A stretch of DNA of 64,000 nt from Pandoraea eparura (GCF_902459725.1 NZ_CABPSH010000003.1:124001-188000), one strand, 5' to 3'. Positions 20,305 to 31,839 are shown, counted from the first letter of the stretch. The notes: a model not told the origin generated them from the sequence alone. Program-made: numbers and translations.

Positions 20305-21585
20305 TCAATTGGAGCCGGCAACCTTGGGCGACTCCTGGTAAATCAAAAGTGGTTTCCCGTCGCCGCTGATCGCGTTTTCGTCGAGGATCACCTTGGCGAC
20401 GCCCTTGAGCGACGGCAGTTCGTACATCACTTCGAGCAAGGCCTGTTCGATGATCGAGCGCAAGCCGCGCGCGCCCGTCTTGCGCTTGATGGCCTTGCGC
20501 GCGACGGCATGCATTGCGGCCGGTCGGATCTCCAGCTCCACACCCTCCATCGCGAACAGGCGCTGGTATTGCTTGACCAGCGCGTTCTTCGGCTCGATGA
20601 GGATGGTCACCAGCGCGTCTTCGTCAAGCTTACCCAACGTGGCAACCACCGGCAGACGGCCGATCAGCTCGGGAATCAAGCCGAACTTGATCAGGTCTTC
20701 CGGCTCGACGTCACGCAGCAACTCCCCTGCGTCACGCTCTTCGCCCGTCTTGACCGTCGCGCCGAAGCCGATCCCAGTCTTTTCGGTACGGTTCATGATG
20801 ATCTTCTCGAGACCATCGAACGCACCGCCGCAGATGAACAGGATGTTCGTCGTATCGACCTGGATGAAATCCTGGTTCGGGTGCTTGCGGCCCCCTTGCG
20901 GCGGCACCGACGCCATCGTGCCTTCGACCAGCTTGAGCAGCGCCTGTTGCACCCCCTCGCCCGATACGTCACGGGTAATCGACGGATTGTCCGACTTGCG
21001 GCTGATCTTGTCGATTTCATCAATATAGACGATGCCCTTCTGCGCCTGCTCGATCTCGTAGTTGCAGTTCTGCAGCAGCTTCTGGATGATGTTTTCGACG
21101 TCTTCCCCCACATAACCGGCTTCGGTCAGCGTGGTGGCGTCGGCAATCACGAAGGGCACGTTGAGCAGACGCGCGAGCGTCTGCGCGAGCAGCGTCTTGC
21201 CCGAGCCGGTCGGCCCGATGAGCAGGATGTTGCTCTTGGAGAGTTCGACCTCGTCGCGCTTGTCGCCGAGGTGCTTCAATCGCTTGTAGTGGTTGTAGAC
21301 CGCCACGGCCAGGATCTTCTTGGCGCGGTCCTGACCGATCACGTATTGATCGAGACTCTCGCGGATTTCCTGCGGCGACGGCAGGTCGGACTTGCCACCG
21401 CTGCCACTCTCGTCTTCGGCCGCAGCGGCCTCGTCGCGGATGATCTCATTGCACAGATCGATGCACTCGTCGCAGATGAACACCGACGGGCCCGCGATGA
21501 GCTTCTTGACCTCGTGCTGACTCTTTCCGCAGAACGAGCAGTAGAGCAGCTTTTCGCCGTTGGAAGTGCTTTTTTTATCCACCAT
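20305..21585 (-). CDS. clpX: ATP-dependent Clp protease ATP-binding subunit ClpX
   Basis: The unfoldase that recognises tagged substrates and feeds them to ClpP. The 426-residue protein has the N-terminal zinc-binding domain (Cys16, Cys19, Cys38, Cys41), Walker A GPTGSGKT at 124-131, Walker B IDEIDK, and the ClpP-contact and sensor regions of the family. An acidic Gly/Ser linker (about 53-66) separates zinc finger and AAA+ core. It lies 236 bases downstream of clpP on the same strand, as in most proteobacteria. Confidence 0.98.
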   Translation of the reverse strand: MVDKKSTSNGEKLLYCSFCGKSQHEVKKLIAGPSVFICDECIDLCNEIIRDEAAAAEDESGSGGKSDLPSPQEIRESLDQYVIGQDRAKKILAVAVYNHYKRLKHLGDKRDEVELSKSNILLIGPTGSGKTLLAQTLARLLNVPFVIADATTLTEAGYVGEDVENIIQKLLQNCNYEIEQAQKGIVYIDEIDKISRKSDNPSITRDVSGEGVQQALLKLVEGTMASVPPQGGRKHPNQDFIQVDTTNILFICGGAFDGLEKIIMNRTEKTGIGFGATVKTGEERDAGELLRDVEPEDLIKFGLIPELIGRLPVVATLGKLDEDALVTILIEPKNALVKQYQRLFAMEGVELEIRPAAMHAVARKAIKRKTGARGLRSIIEQALLEVMYELPSLKGVAKVILDENAISGDGKPLLIYQESPKVAGSN

Positions 21586-21821
21586 ATGTGTGTCAGCCTG
21601 CTAGCAATTTGCGCCCCGGTCGTCCCCCGCCGGGGGCGGCAAACGCGGCATACGTGAATCCCATTGTAACGCCATGCCGCGCGAGCGTGTGACCCACCCG
21701 CAACGGCAAGAAATTCCCTTTGACGACAAAGACTTGGCGCGAACACGCGGACCTTCGATAACGAAGTCACCCAGTGTCGCGCCAACCTTGTGTCGTCGGG
21801 CGCCCTGAAGTCGAGACCGAA

Positions 21822-22478
<657 letters not shown>

Positions 22479-22548
22479 ATCGGTTCGACCCTTCTATCGA
22501 GATGGTTTTGCGCGCCGCAGGGAGGAGGCCCGAGGGCCATTTGGAAAA

Positions 22549-22580
22549 GAACCGCCACGGCCTTGCGGCCGCGGCGGTTC
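22549..22580 (-). terminator. Terminator after trigger factor
   Basis: A 14-base stem with one mismatch (22549-22562 with 22567-22580, TTGC loop) followed by TTTTCC in the minus direction, 22 bases after the tig stop. Confidence 0.85.
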
Positions 22581-22601
22581 AATCGGTCGTGTCGATCGCG
22601 A

Positions 22602-23942
22602 TCAGGCTTGCGAGTTGCCAGCCAGTTCTTCGAAGCTGACTTGCTTGTCGGTGACCTTGGCCTTACCCAGGACGAATTCGACCACGTTGTTCTCGACGAC
22701 GAAACCTTCCATTTCCGCCATGCGCTGCTGATCGCCATAGTACCAGCGGACGACTTCCTGCGGGTCTTCGTAGCTCTTCGCGAACTCTTCGACTTCGGCC
22801 TTGATCTGCTCCGGCTTCGCCTGCAGGTCATTTTGCTTGACCAACTCGGCCAGGATCAAACCCAGCTTCACGCGACGCTCGGCTTGTTCCTTGAACATCT
22901 CTGCCGGGATCGGCACGTTAGCAGCGTTCGGCACACCGCGTTGCGTCAGGTCCTGACGGGCCATCGCCACGAGGCGCTCCTGGTCCTGTGCGACCAGTGC
23001 GTTCGGCACGTCGAGTTCCGACACCGAGATCAGCGCGTTCATCACCTGATCCTTGAGCAGGGCCTGCGTGCGACGCTTCACTTCGCGCGACAGGTTTTCC
23101 TTGATGTCGGCGCGCATCTTTTCCATGCTGCCGTCAGCGATGCCGAGCGACTTGGCGAACTCGTCGTCAACTTCCGGCAGATGCGCCCACTCAACCTTCT
23201 TGAGCGTCACGGTGAACGTGGCGGTCTTGCCCGCGACTTCCTTGCCGTGGTACTCGTCCGGGAACTTCAGTTCGAAATCCTTCGACTCGCCGACCTTCAG
23301 GCCCAGCGTCGCCGTCTCGAACTCGGGCAGCATGCGGCCTTCGCCCAGCACGAACACGAAGTCTTCGGCGCTGCCGCCGGCAAATGCTTCACCGTCGATC
23401 TTGCCGACGAAGTCGACCGTCACGCGGTCGCCGTCCTTGGCTTCAACCGAGCCGCCGTCGCCGTGGGCGCCGGCTTCGCCGCGCACGTGATAGTGCACGC
23501 GCTGCTTGCGCAGGATGTCGATGGTGCGGTCGATCTCGGCTTCCGAGACGTCCGTCGTGGTGCGGCTCACCTCGGCCGTGGCCAGGTCACCGATCTTGAC
23601 TTCCGGGTAGATCTCGAAGGTGGCGTCGAATGCGTACTCGGCCTCGCCAGCGTCAGCCTTCGGTGCGAAGCGCGGCTGACCGGCGACGCGCAGATCCTGT
23701 TCCTTGCTGATATCGAAGAATTGCTGGCCGACCTTGTCGCTCACGACTTCGGCTTCGACCTGACCACCGTACTGCTGGGTGACCATCTTCAGAGGCACCT
23801 TGCCCGGGCGGAAGCCCGGCATGCGCACCGTCTTCGACAGCTTCTGAATACGTGCCGCAACTTCTTTTTCGACTTCCTGCTTGGGCAGGGCGATGGTAAA
23901 GCGACGCTCGAGCTTGCCGAGGTTTTCAACAGCGATAGTCAT
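22602..23942 (-). CDS. tig: Trigger factor
   Basis: A ribosome-associated chaperone with peptidyl-prolyl isomerase activity. The 446-residue protein has the ribosome-binding N domain with its signature segment [12 protein letters not shown], the FKBP-like PPIase domain (about 160-250, [16 protein letters not shown]) and the C-terminal chaperone arms. The loop before the PPIase domain carries a Gly-rich acidic insert (EAGAHGDGG), a small variation. It is first gene of tig-clpP-clpX-lon. Confidence 0.97.
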   Translation of the reverse strand: MTIAVENLGKLERRFTIALPKQEVEKEVAARIQKLSKTVRMPGFRPGKVPLKMVTQQYGGQVEAEVVSDKVGQQFFDISKEQDLRVAGQPRFAPKADAGEAEYAFDATFEIYPEVKIGDLATAEVSRTTTDVSEAEIDRTIDILRKQRVHYHVRGEAGAHGDGGSVEAKDGDRVTVDFVGKIDGEAFAGGSAEDFVFVLGEGRMLPEFETATLGLKVGESKDFELKFPDEYHGKEVAGKTATFTVTLKKVEWAHLPEVDDEFAKSLGIADGSMEKMRADIKENLSREVKRRTQALLKDQVMNALISVSELDVPNALVAQDQERLVAMARQDLTQRGVPNAANVPIPAEMFKEQAERRVKLGLILAELVKQNDLQAKPEQIKAEVEEFAKSYEDPQEVVRWYYGDQQRMAEMEGFVVENNVVEFVLGKAKVTDKQVSFEELAGNSQA

Positions 23943-24393
23943 GAGGATATTCGTCCTTCCAGAGGGTCGTTCTATGTTGCAGCGAGGGAATGCCGCAAGC
24001 GGACCCTGTCAGTTAATCAACCTTGGGCCGGAACCGACGTCGCGACGCCGGCTTCCCTCCGCCCCCGACAGTCGGGGTAGCGCCAAAACGGTTTTGAACA
24101 CAAAGCGGGACATTTTAGCAAACTATTGTCCCGCCTCCCGACTTTCCGCCCGGAAATCAGGGAAATCGGGCCATTTTGCCTTCGCTTACCTTCCCGGCCT
24201 CTGCGCCGCGTCGATCCCCTCCCGGTCCGTCAGCGCCGACTCGAACACCGATTTAGAGGGCCACATCCAGAAAAAAATCTTGGACACCCCGCTTCAGACG
24301 TCATAGGATTCAATCAAACGTTCGAATGAAACATCGGTTCATTACGCTGTTACGCTGACGCGGCATTGCGCCGCATCACACAGGAGGTGCTTA
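23943..24393. other. 451-bp intergenic region between tig and the TetR regulator
   Basis: This region separates divergent tig and the fatty-acid regulator gene. I see no credible gene in it. It should hold the tig promoter on its left part; its right end holds the palindromic operator candidate at 24325-24343. Confidence 0.5.
24325..24343. promoter_or_regulatory. Palindromic operator candidate upstream of the PsrA-like regulator
   Basis: AATGAAAC-ATC-GGTTCATT is a 19-bp palindrome with seven of eight pairs matching, 50 bases before the regulator start. It overlaps a second near-palindrome CGTTCGAATG (24319-24328). The GAAAC/GTTTC-like half-sites resemble those known for PsrA-type regulators of beta-oxidation; autoregulation is inferred. 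Confidence 0.5.
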
Positions 24394-25224
24394 GTGAGCC
24401 CACGACTTTCTGTCGGCCGGCAAGCCGGCGATACCAAGCTGCGCATCCTCGATGCCGCGGAGGACCTGTTCATCGAATACGGCTACGAAGCCATGTCCTT
24501 GCGCCAGATCACGTCGCGCGCCGAGGTCAATCTGGCCGCCGTCAACTATCACTTCGGCAGCAAGGAGACGTTGCTGCAGGCCATGCTTTCGCGTCGACTC
24601 GATCGGCTCAACGATGAGCGACTGGCGCTGCTCACGCGCGCCGAAGCCGCGTGGCCCGCGCCGCACCTCACGTGCGAACACGTGCTGGGTGCAATGTTCA
24701 TCCCTGCCCTGGCCATTTCGCATCATCGCGATATCGGCGGCCCCGCGTTTCTGCGCCTGCTCGGGCGCGTGTATGCGGATCCGTCACCGTTCATCCGCGA
24801 CTATTTGCAGCAGCATTACGCCCCCGTCTTCGAGCGCTTCTTCGACGCCTTCGCGCGCGCGCTGCCCGAACTGCCGCGCCAGGAGCTGGGCTGGCGCCTT
24901 CACTTTGCCCTTCAAGCGCTGTCCGGCGTGCTCGCCAGCAGCGATACGTCGCGTCTGATCGACACGTTCGCGCAAGGCGAGGCGATGGGCGACCTGCAGG
25001 TCGTAGCCAGGCTCACGGCCCTCATGGTTGCCGCGCTCCGGGCGCCGATGCCGGGAGACGAACAACTGGCGAGCTTTGCCGCCGTCTTTGCGCTGGCGAA
25101 GGACGCGGACATTACGCCACCGCGCGAAGCCGGACAGGCCGCTGAACCGCTCGTCGCCGCCGCGCAAGCGGACGGCGTGGGGCGCATGCCCGGCGCCGAC
25201 GACCGCTCGCTCGCGAATGCCTGA
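24394..25224 (+). CDS. TetR-family regulator, PsrA-like (fatty-acid oxidation control)
   Basis: A 276-residue TetR repressor. The helix-turn-helix occupies about residues 14-60 with the segment VNLAAVNYHFGSKETLLQA, which is close to PsrA and related regulators that sense acyl-CoA and repress beta-oxidation genes. The C-terminal ligand domain runs to about 235; the last 40 residues are an Ala/Pro-rich tail. The start is GTG with a full AGGAGGT box 6 bases before. It lies upstream of, and on the same strand as, the fadE cluster, so control of that cluster is a fair inference. Confidence 0.87.
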   Translation: MSPRLSVGRQAGDTKLRILDAAEDLFIEYGYEAMSLRQITSRAEVNLAAVNYHFGSKETLLQAMLSRRLDRLNDERLALLTRAEAAWPAPHLTCEHVLGAMFIPALAISHHRDIGGPAFLRLLGRVYADPSPFIRDYLQQHYAPVFERFFDAFARALPELPRQELGWRLHFALQALSGVLASSDTSRLIDTFAQGEAMGDLQVVARLTALMVAALRAPMPGDEQLASFAAVFALAKDADITPPREAGQAAEPLVAAAQADGVGRMPGADDRSLANA

Positions 25225-25430
25225 ACAAAAATAACGGAAGGCCTGAGACCGCCCGAGCGGGTTCGGGACGATCCAACACGCAGCCCAAACCCGACAAGGC
25301 GCCGACATGGCGCCGGCAAGCCGACCGGGACGAGCGGCCGATTCGGCGCTGAGGCGCCTCCAACCGCAGCTACCGCAGCTACCGTTGCTACGGGCACTCG
25401 GGCGGATGGCACACCGCAAGGGAGGACAAC

Positions 25431-27932
25431 ATGATGACGCTATGGATACTTGCGTGGGTCTCGGGCGTGAGCGCCCTGCTCTTCTATCGCGCACACGCCT
25501 GGCAGTGGCTTACGGCGAGCCTGGTGTGGGTGGGCGCCGGCGCGGTGAGCGGGGTGACCGGCACTGCCGCGACGGTGCTGCTCGCAGTCGTTTTCGTCTT
25601 ACCGGCACTGATGTTGAGTCTCGGCCCGCTGCGGCGCGCGTGGATTACCGCGCCGATGCTCGCCAAATTCCGCACGATCATGCCGGAGATGTCGGAGACG
25701 GAGAAAGATGCCATCGAAGCGGGCACTGTCTGGTGGGAGGCCGATCTGTTTTCCGGTCGTCCCGACTGGCAGAAATTCACGGCGCTGCCCGCGCCGGCGC
25801 TATCCGCTGACGAACAAGCCTTCCTGGACAACGAGGTCGAGCATCTGTGCGACCTGTCCAACGACTGGGAAAGCACTCAGGTCTGGCAGGACCTGCCACC
25901 AAAGGCATGGCAATACGCGAAAGACGCCGGCTTCCTCGGAATGATCATCCCCAAGCGCTACGGCGGCCTCGAATTCTCCGCGTACGCACATTCCCAGGTG
26001 GTGATGAAGCTGGCGTCGCGTTGTTCGGCGGCCGCCGTGTCGGTCATGGTGCCGAACTCGCTCGGCCCGGCTGAACTACTGCTGCACTATGGCACCGAGG
26101 CGCAGAAGGACTACTATCTGCCGCGTCTCGCGAAGGGCGACGAGATTCCCTGCTTTGCGCTCACGAGCCCCTACGCAGGCTCGGACGCCGCCGCCATCCC
26201 CGACATCGGCATTGTCTGTCGGGGTATCCACGAGGGCCGCGAGATGCTGGGTTTTCGCGTGACGTGGAGCAAGCGCTACATCACCCTGGGCCCTATCGCG
26301 ACCGTGCTCGGCCTCGCCTTTCGCGCCCTCGATCCCGACCATCTGCTCGGTGACGACGGCACCCCCGGCATCACCTGCGCGCTGATTCCGACGAACCACC
26401 CGGGCGTGGTGATCGGACGCCGTCACTGGCCGCTGAATGCCGTCTTCCAGAATGGCCCGAATTCCGGCAAGGACGTCTTCATTCCGCTCGACTGGGTGAT
26501 CGGCGGGCGGGCGCAGGTGGGCCAAGGTTGGCGCATGCTGATGGAATGCCTCGCGGCCGGCCGCGCGATTTCGTTGCCGTCGTCGAACGTCGGCTACTCG
26601 AAGATCGCCGTGCGCGCCACGGGGGCTTACGCAGCCGTACGGCGTCAATTCCGTACGCCCATCGGGAAGTTCGAAGGCGTCCAGGAGGCGCTCGCGCGCA
26701 TGGCGGGCAATCTGTACACGATGGACGCCGCCCGTCGCATGGCAGCGCTTGCCGTCGATCTTGGCGAGAAGCCCTCGGTGATCTCGGCCATCGCGAAATA
26801 CCACGTGACCGAACGCGCGCGCAAAGTGGTGAACGACGGCATGGATGTCGTGGCGGGCAAAGGCATCTGCATGGGCCCGAACAACTTCCTTGCGCGCGCC
26901 TATCAGCAGATTCCGGTCTCCATTACGGTGGAAGGCGCCAACATCATGACGCGCTGCCTGATGATCTTCGGCCAGGGCGCGATCCGCTGCCACCCTTATG
27001 TGCTCAAGGAACTTGCCGCCGCGCAAACGGCGGATCGCGCGACGGCCGTGCGCGCGTTCGACGACGCCCTCTTCGGCCACCTGAGTTTCGTGACGAGCAA
27101 CATCGTGCGCGGTGCGTTGCACGGCGTCACGCACGCCCGATTTTCGGCGGTGCCCTCGAACGCCGCGCCCGAACTGCTCGCGTACTATCGTGCGGCGAAT
27201 CGCCTCTCGACGCTTCTCGCCATTGCAGCCGACGTCTCGATGGCGGTGCTCGGCGGCTCGCTCAAACGCCGCGAGCGCCTCACCGGACGGTTGGGCGACA
27301 TGCTCTCGCAATTGTTCCTGCTCACGGCCACCCTCAAGCGTTACGAGGACGAAGGCCGTCCCGCCGCCGATCTGCCGCTGGTGCACTGGGCCGCGCAAGA
27401 CGCGCTCTGGCAGGCACGCGAAGCGTTCGAAGGCGTGCTGGCGAATTATCCGTCGCGCGTGGTTGCGTGGTGGATGCGCTGGAAACTCACGCCGTTGGGC
27501 TTGCCTTATGCCAAACCGTCCGACGCACTGGCGACCCAGGTTGCCGAGTTGATGCAGACCCCGGGCGACGCCCGCGAGCGCCTGATCGCCGGCAGCTACT
27601 CGCCGCGCCCTGAAATCGACGGGCTTGCGTACGGCGAACTTGTGTTCCAGATGACGCCGCAGGTCACCGCGATCGAGCAGCGTCTGCGCATGGCGGTCAA
27701 GGAAGGCCGTCTGCCGACGATGCCGCAAAGTCTGCCCGAATTCTCGGCGTGGGTGGAACACGCCGCGACGCTGCATCTCGTGAGCGACGGCGAGCGTCAG
27801 GCGCTCGCGCAGTACGCCGACTATGCGGCGCGGGCCGTGGCCGTGGATGACTTTCCGCCCGACTTCGGTCGCCTGGCCGACATGCAGCACGCCCAACACG
27901 CCGAAGCGGCCGACGAAGCGCTCACGTTGTGA
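25431..27932 (+). CDS. fadE: Acyl-CoA dehydrogenase, FadE type
   Basis: First step of beta-oxidation: acyl-CoA to trans-2-enoyl-CoA, using FAD. The 833-residue length, two or three N-terminal membrane segments (about 1-70), the acyl-CoA dehydrogenase core (about 130-520) and a long C-terminal domain of the DUF1974 type place it with E. coli FadE rather than the short 380-residue enzymes. Motifs such as CFALTSPYAGSDA (FAD/substrate loop) and GKGICMGPNNFLARAYQ are present. A GGGAGGA box precedes ATG 25431; ATG 25434 is equally possible. First structural gene of a beta-oxidation operon; the 206 bases before it carry no gene. Confidence 0.95.
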   Translation: MMTLWILAWVSGVSALLFYRAHAWQWLTASLVWVGAGAVSGVTGTAATVLLAVVFVLPALMLSLGPLRRAWITAPMLAKFRTIMPEMSETEKDAIEAGTVWWEADLFSGRPDWQKFTALPAPALSADEQAFLDNEVEHLCDLSNDWESTQVWQDLPPKAWQYAKDAGFLGMIIPKRYGGLEFSAYAHSQVVMKLASRCSAAAVSVMVPNSLGPAELLLHYGTEAQKDYYLPRLAKGDEIPCFALTSPYAGSDAAAIPDIGIVCRGIHEGREMLGFRVTWSKRYITLGPIATVLGLAFRALDPDHLLGDDGTPGITCALIPTNHPGVVIGRRHWPLNAVFQNGPNSGKDVFIPLDWVIGGRAQVGQGWRMLMECLAAGRAISLPSSNVGYSKIAVRATGAYAAVRRQFRTPIGKFEGVQEALARMAGNLYTMDAARRMAALAVDLGEKPSVISAIAKYHVTERARKVVNDGMDVVAGKGICMGPNNFLARAYQQIPVSITVEGANIMTRCLMIFGQGAIRCHPYVLKELAAAQTADRATAVRAFDDALFGHLSFVTSNIVRGALHGVTHARFSAVPSNAAPELLAYYRAANRLSTLLAIAADVSMAVLGGSLKRRERLTGRLGDMLSQLFLLTATLKRYEDEGRPAADLPLVHWAAQDALWQAREAFEGVLANYPSRVVAWWMRWKLTPLGLPYAKPSDALATQVAELMQTPGDARERLIAGSYSPRPEIDGLAYGELVFQMTPQVTAIEQRLRMAVKEGRLPTMPQSLPEFSAWVEHAATLHLVSDGERQALAQYADYAARAVAVDDFPPDFGRLADMQHAQHAEAADEALTL

Positions 27933-27980
27933 GCCCGCCCGCCGCTCGCCAAGGCTCTTCTCCGTGAGGATTTCCGCGCC

Positions 27981-29420
27981 GTGACGACGTCCGACCGATA
28001 TCTGGCTTTCGCCAACTCCGCCGTGGGCAGCCGCCTGGCCAATGCACTGGGGTTGCCTCGCCCCGTGCCGCTCGAGCGGATGCCGTGCGTCGACAACACC
28101 GACGCCATGGCCGACGCACGCGCAATGCCCGTCTCGCTCGCGGTCGTGGGCGGCGCCGGGGACGCCCCGCTGTTGCCTGACCTCGCGCGTGAGCTGCATC
28201 GGCTCGGCATGCCTAGCCTCGCCCATGCCGAGCGGCTCGACTGGATCTCGCTCGCCAATCAGGCGGGCACGATGAGCGGACGATTCAACCCCAGCGAAGG
28301 CGTACGTCCCAAGGCGTTGCTGTTCGACGCGAGCGCCATTGCCAGCACCGACGACCTGAGCACGCTCTACACGTTCTTCCACGACACGCTCGCCTGCCTC
28401 GACCGATGCGCCCGCGTGCTCGTGCTGGGCGTGCCGCCCACGCTCGCGTCGACGCCACAGGCGAGCGTGGCGCAGCGCGCGCTGGAGGGCTTCGTGCGAT
28501 CGCTCGCCAAGGAACTCAAGCGCGGCGCCACGGCGCAGTTGCTCTACGTCTCGCCGCAGGCCCGGGCATCCCTGCACTCCACGCTGCGCTTCTTTCTCTC
28601 GCCGCGCGCCGCCTACGTGAGCGGTCAGGCCATCACGCTGCAAGCGCCGGTGTTCGAACCACCCCCGATACAGGACCGGCGTCCGCTGGCCGGCCAAGTC
28701 GCGGTCGTGACGGGCGCGGCACGCGGCATCGGCGAAGCGATCGCTACCGTGCTCGCCCACGACGGCGCGCATGTCGTATGCGTCGACATCGCGGCCGCAC
28801 AGGGCCCGCTCGACGCCGTGGCAAGCCGTCTCGAAGGCAGTGCGCTCACGTGCGACATTGCCGCCCCAGAAGCGGGGGCGGCGCTGCTCGCCCATCTGGC
28901 CAAGCAAGCGCCACATGGCCTCGACATCCTCGTCCACAACGCCGGCATCACGCGCGACAAGACGCTCGTGCGCATGAGCGAAGCCCAATGGCAGAGCGTG
29001 CTCGACATCAATGTCGGTGCGCCGCAACGTCTTAACCAGGCGCTGCTCGACGCCGGCGTACTGCGCGCCAACAGTCGGATCGTCGGCGTGGCGTCGATCA
29101 GTGGCATCGCGGGCAATCGGGGCCAGACGAACTACGCCGCGTCGAAGGCCGCGGTGATCGGCATGGTCGAAGCCTGGTCGCCGGTGCTCGCCGAGCGCCA
29201 GATCAGCATCAACGCGGTCGCGCCGGGATTCATCGAAACGCAGATGACCGCCGCCGTGCCATTCGCCATTCGCGAAGCCGGACGCCGCATGAACTCGCTC
29301 GGCCAGGGCGGCCAGCCGGTCGACGTGGCCCAGGCCATTGCCTGGCTGGCGCACCCGGCGTCCGGCGCATTGACCGGACAGGTCGTGCGCGTGTGCGGCC
29401 AAAGCCTGCTCGGCGCATGA
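27981..29420 (+). CDS. Long-form 3-oxoacyl-CoA/ACP reductase (FabG4-like SDR)
   Basis: A 479-residue protein with two SDR-like halves. Residues about 1-230 form a degenerate flavodoxin-like domain without a nucleotide motif; residues about 235-479 are a complete classical SDR with TGAARGIG at 244-251, HNAG at 319-322, and catalytic Ser372, Tyr385 and Lys389. This layout matches high-molecular-weight FabG enzymes such as mycobacterial FabG4, which act on CoA esters with NAD(H). The start is GTG. The stop overlaps the next start as ATGA, so tight co-translation with the MaoC gene is likely. Confidence 0.9.
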   Translation: MTTSDRYLAFANSAVGSRLANALGLPRPVPLERMPCVDNTDAMADARAMPVSLAVVGGAGDAPLLPDLARELHRLGMPSLAHAERLDWISLANQAGTMSGRFNPSEGVRPKALLFDASAIASTDDLSTLYTFFHDTLACLDRCARVLVLGVPPTLASTPQASVAQRALEGFVRSLAKELKRGATAQLLYVSPQARASLHSTLRFFLSPRAAYVSGQAITLQAPVFEPPPIQDRRPLAGQVAVVTGAARGIGEAIATVLAHDGAHVVCVDIAAAQGPLDAVASRLEGSALTCDIAAPEAGAALLAHLAKQAPHGLDILVHNAGITRDKTLVRMSEAQWQSVLDINVGAPQRLNQALLDAGVLRANSRIVGVASISGIAGNRGQTNYAASKAAVIGMVEAWSPVLAERQISINAVAPGFIETQMTAAVPFAIREAGRRMNSLGQGGQPVDVAQAIAWLAHPASGALTGQVVRVCGQSLLGA

Positions 29421-30406
29421 CGATGCCAAACGACCGCCCTCGCGATCCATCCGGCCAAGCGTCGCCTACCGCCGCCGAGTCCGCGCCGCTCGACATCACG
29501 CGCCTGCCCTCCCCGCTCCCGCTGTTTCTGCGGGCGCTGCTGTCGTTTCGCAAACCGGCGCACGCGCAGCCGCTCCCGCCGCTGGCGTTCGCGCGCCGCA
29601 ACGTCACACTCGACGCAGGCGAGATCGCCCGTTATGCGCGCCTGTGCGGCTTCACGGCGGCGCACGGTGTGCCGCCGACATGGCCGCATCTGCTCGCCTT
29701 CCCGCTGCATATGCTGCTGATGACCGACCGCGCCTTTCCGTTCGCCATGCTCGGCATGGTGCATCTGGACAATCGCATTCTTCAACACGCGGCGCTCGCG
29801 CCCGGAGACCGGCTCGACATCGACGTCCGGTGTGGCCCGCTGTTCGCGCACGACAAGGGACAAGTGTTCACGGTTCTCACCACGGCGCGACGCGGCGGCG
29901 TGGTCATATGGACGGGAGAGAGTGGCTACCTGCGTACCGGCGTGCCCGACCCGCTCGGCGCCCCCTATCGCGCCGCGTTGAGCGCCGCCCCGTCGCTCGC
30001 GAAGACCTTCGCATGGCAGGTGCCGGCCGACCTCGGTCGCCAGTACGCGCGCGTATCCGGCGATTACAACCCGATCCATCTGTGGCCGATCACGGCCAGA
30101 TGGTTCGGCTTCCCGCGCCCCATCATTCACGGCATGTGGAGCTTTGCGCGAAGCCTTGCCGCCGTGCTACCGACCGGCGTGCCAACGCTGGATCTGCGCG
30201 TCGAGTTCAAACGACCGCTGCCGCTGCCGGGAGACGTCACGCTTTGGTGCGATCCTCGCGGCGGCGCCTTCGAACTGCGCGACGCGGCGGGGGCGGTGCC
30301 GCATCTGCGCGGACGGTGGCAACGCGCGCCGACCGATTCAACCACATCGACCGCATCGACCACGTCGACCACGTCGCCTGCTTCCCTCGATCCGGACCGT
30401 TCATGA
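29417..30406 (+). CDS. MaoC-type (R)-specific enoyl-CoA hydratase
   Basis: A 329-residue double hot-dog protein. The catalytic hydratase-2 motif YARVSGDYNPIH lies in the C-terminal half (about 215), followed by FPRPIIHGMW. It should add water to trans-2-enoyl-CoA giving the (R)-3-hydroxy form. The start ATG overlaps the preceding stop and its own stop overlaps the next start, both as ATGA. The last about 20 residues are a Thr/Ser repeat tail (TTSTASTTSTTSPAS) coded by 9-base DNA repeats; this tail is not part of the family fold. Confidence 0.9.
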   Translation: MTMPNDRPRDPSGQASPTAAESAPLDITRLPSPLPLFLRALLSFRKPAHAQPLPPLAFARRNVTLDAGEIARYARLCGFTAAHGVPPTWPHLLAFPLHMLLMTDRAFPFAMLGMVHLDNRILQHAALAPGDRLDIDVRCGPLFAHDKGQVFTVLTTARRGGVVIWTGESGYLRTGVPDPLGAPYRAALSAAPSLAKTFAWQVPADLGRQYARVSGDYNPIHLWPITARWFGFPRPIIHGMWSFARSLAAVLPTGVPTLDLRVEFKRPLPLPGDVTLWCDPRGGAFELRDAAGAVPHLRGRWQRAPTDSTTSTASTTSTTSPASLDPDRS

Positions 30407-31722
30407 GCGCCTTCACCCCCACCGCGCCCTCCCCTGCCTTGCGCCGCGTGGCGATCCTCGGCGGCAACCGCATCCCGTTTGCGCGTTCGAACGCGGCCTA
30501 CGCCACGGCGTCGAATCAGGACATGCTCACCGCGGCAATCCAGGGCCTCGTCGACCGATTCGCGCTGCACGATCAGTGTCTCGGGGAAGTCGCCGCCGGG
30601 GCGGTTCTCAAACACGCGCGCGACTTCAATCTGACGCGCGAATCCGTCCTGTCGACAACGCTCGCTCCGCAAACGCCAGCCTACGATGTCCAGCAAGCCT
30701 GCGGCACGGGCCTGGAGGCAGCGATCCTGACCGGCAACAAAATTGCGCTCGGCCAGATTGACGTGGCGATCGCCGGCGGGGTCGACACGGCCTCGGACGC
30801 CCCCATCGCCGTGAACGAGACACTGCGCAGGATTCTGCTGGAGGCCAACCGCCAGCGCAGCCCCGCAGGCAAGCTCGGTGCGCTCGCGAAGGCGCGTCCC
30901 GGCATGTTGTTCAAGCCGGCGTTGCCGCGCATCGGCGAACCGCGCACCGGTCTCTCGATGGGGGAACATTGCGAGCAGATGGCCAAGCGCTGGCAAATCG
31001 AGCGCGCCGCACAGGACGAACTCACGCTCGCGAGCCATCGACACCTGGCCGCGGCTTACGAACGCGGGTTCTTTCTCGATCTGATGACGCCGTTTCGCAG
31101 CCTGCAACGTGACAACAACCTGCGCGCCGACCTCACGCTCGAGACGTTGGGCGCTCTGAAGCCGGCGTTCGATCGCAGCGTCACGGGCACGCTCACGGCC
31201 GGCAATTCGACGCCACTGACGGACGGCGCCTCATGCGTGCTGCTCGCGAGCGAAGACTGGGCGCGCGCCAACGGCATTCCGGTACTCGCCTATCTGACTT
31301 ACTCGCAAACGGCGGCGGTCGACTTCTTCCATCCCGACGAGACCCGCCGCGAAGGCCTGCTCATGGCGCCCGCCTATGCCGTGCCGCGCCTACTCGCCCA
31401 GGCCGGTCTCACGCTGCAGGATTTCGATTTCTACGAAATTCACGAGGCGTTCGCGGCGCAGGTGCTCTGCACGTTGAAGGCGTGGGAAGACCCGCAGTAC
31501 TGCCGCGACAGGCTGGGACGCGCCGCGCCACTGGGCAGCATCGACCGGCAGCGGCTGAACGTGAACGGCAGTTCGCTCGCCTGCGGGCATCCGTTCGCGG
31601 CGACCGGCGCGCGTATTCTTGCCACGCTCGCCAAACTGCTCGCCGAGCGTGGCGGCGGACGTGGCCTCATTTCGATTTGCGCGGCCGGCGGACAAGGCGT
31701 GGTCGCGATGTTGGAGCGATAG
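30403..31722 (+). CDS. Acetyl-CoA C-acyltransferase (thiolase, FadI-like)
   Basis: Last step of beta-oxidation: 3-oxoacyl-CoA + CoA to acetyl-CoA and shortened acyl-CoA. The 439-residue protein has the nucleophilic Cys100 (QQACGTGLEA), the HEAFA histidine, the GHPFAATGAR segment and the second catalytic Cys426 (CAAGGQG). Length is nearer to FadI/trifunctional-beta subunits than to 390-residue thiolases. ATG 30403 overlaps the MaoC stop; the longer open frame upstream is a shadow of maoC. Confidence 0.93.
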   Translation: MSAFTPTAPSPALRRVAILGGNRIPFARSNAAYATASNQDMLTAAIQGLVDRFALHDQCLGEVAAGAVLKHARDFNLTRESVLSTTLAPQTPAYDVQQACGTGLEAAILTGNKIALGQIDVAIAGGVDTASDAPIAVNETLRRILLEANRQRSPAGKLGALAKARPGMLFKPALPRIGEPRTGLSMGEHCEQMAKRWQIERAAQDELTLASHRHLAAAYERGFFLDLMTPFRSLQRDNNLRADLTLETLGALKPAFDRSVTGTLTAGNSTPLTDGASCVLLASEDWARANGIPVLAYLTYSQTAAVDFFHPDETRREGLLMAPAYAVPRLLAQAGLTLQDFDFYEIHEAFAAQVLCTLKAWEDPQYCRDRLGRAAPLGSIDRQRLNVNGSSLACGHPFAATGARILATLAKLLAERGGGRGLISICAAGGQGVVAMLER

Positions 31723-31839
31723 CGCAGCAGACGTTACAGGGGCAGCCACAAGCACGGCCCCACCGGCGAAGGTGAGTTGCCATCAGAGCGACCGCTTGAT
31801 TCCGGGAGCCCGTGCCCCAAGACCTCGAGGGAGACAACC

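Noticed and set aside
26076-29450. 1124-codon minus-strand frame across fadE and the reductase gene
   Set aside because: Spans two clear plus-strand genes and shows antisense composition.
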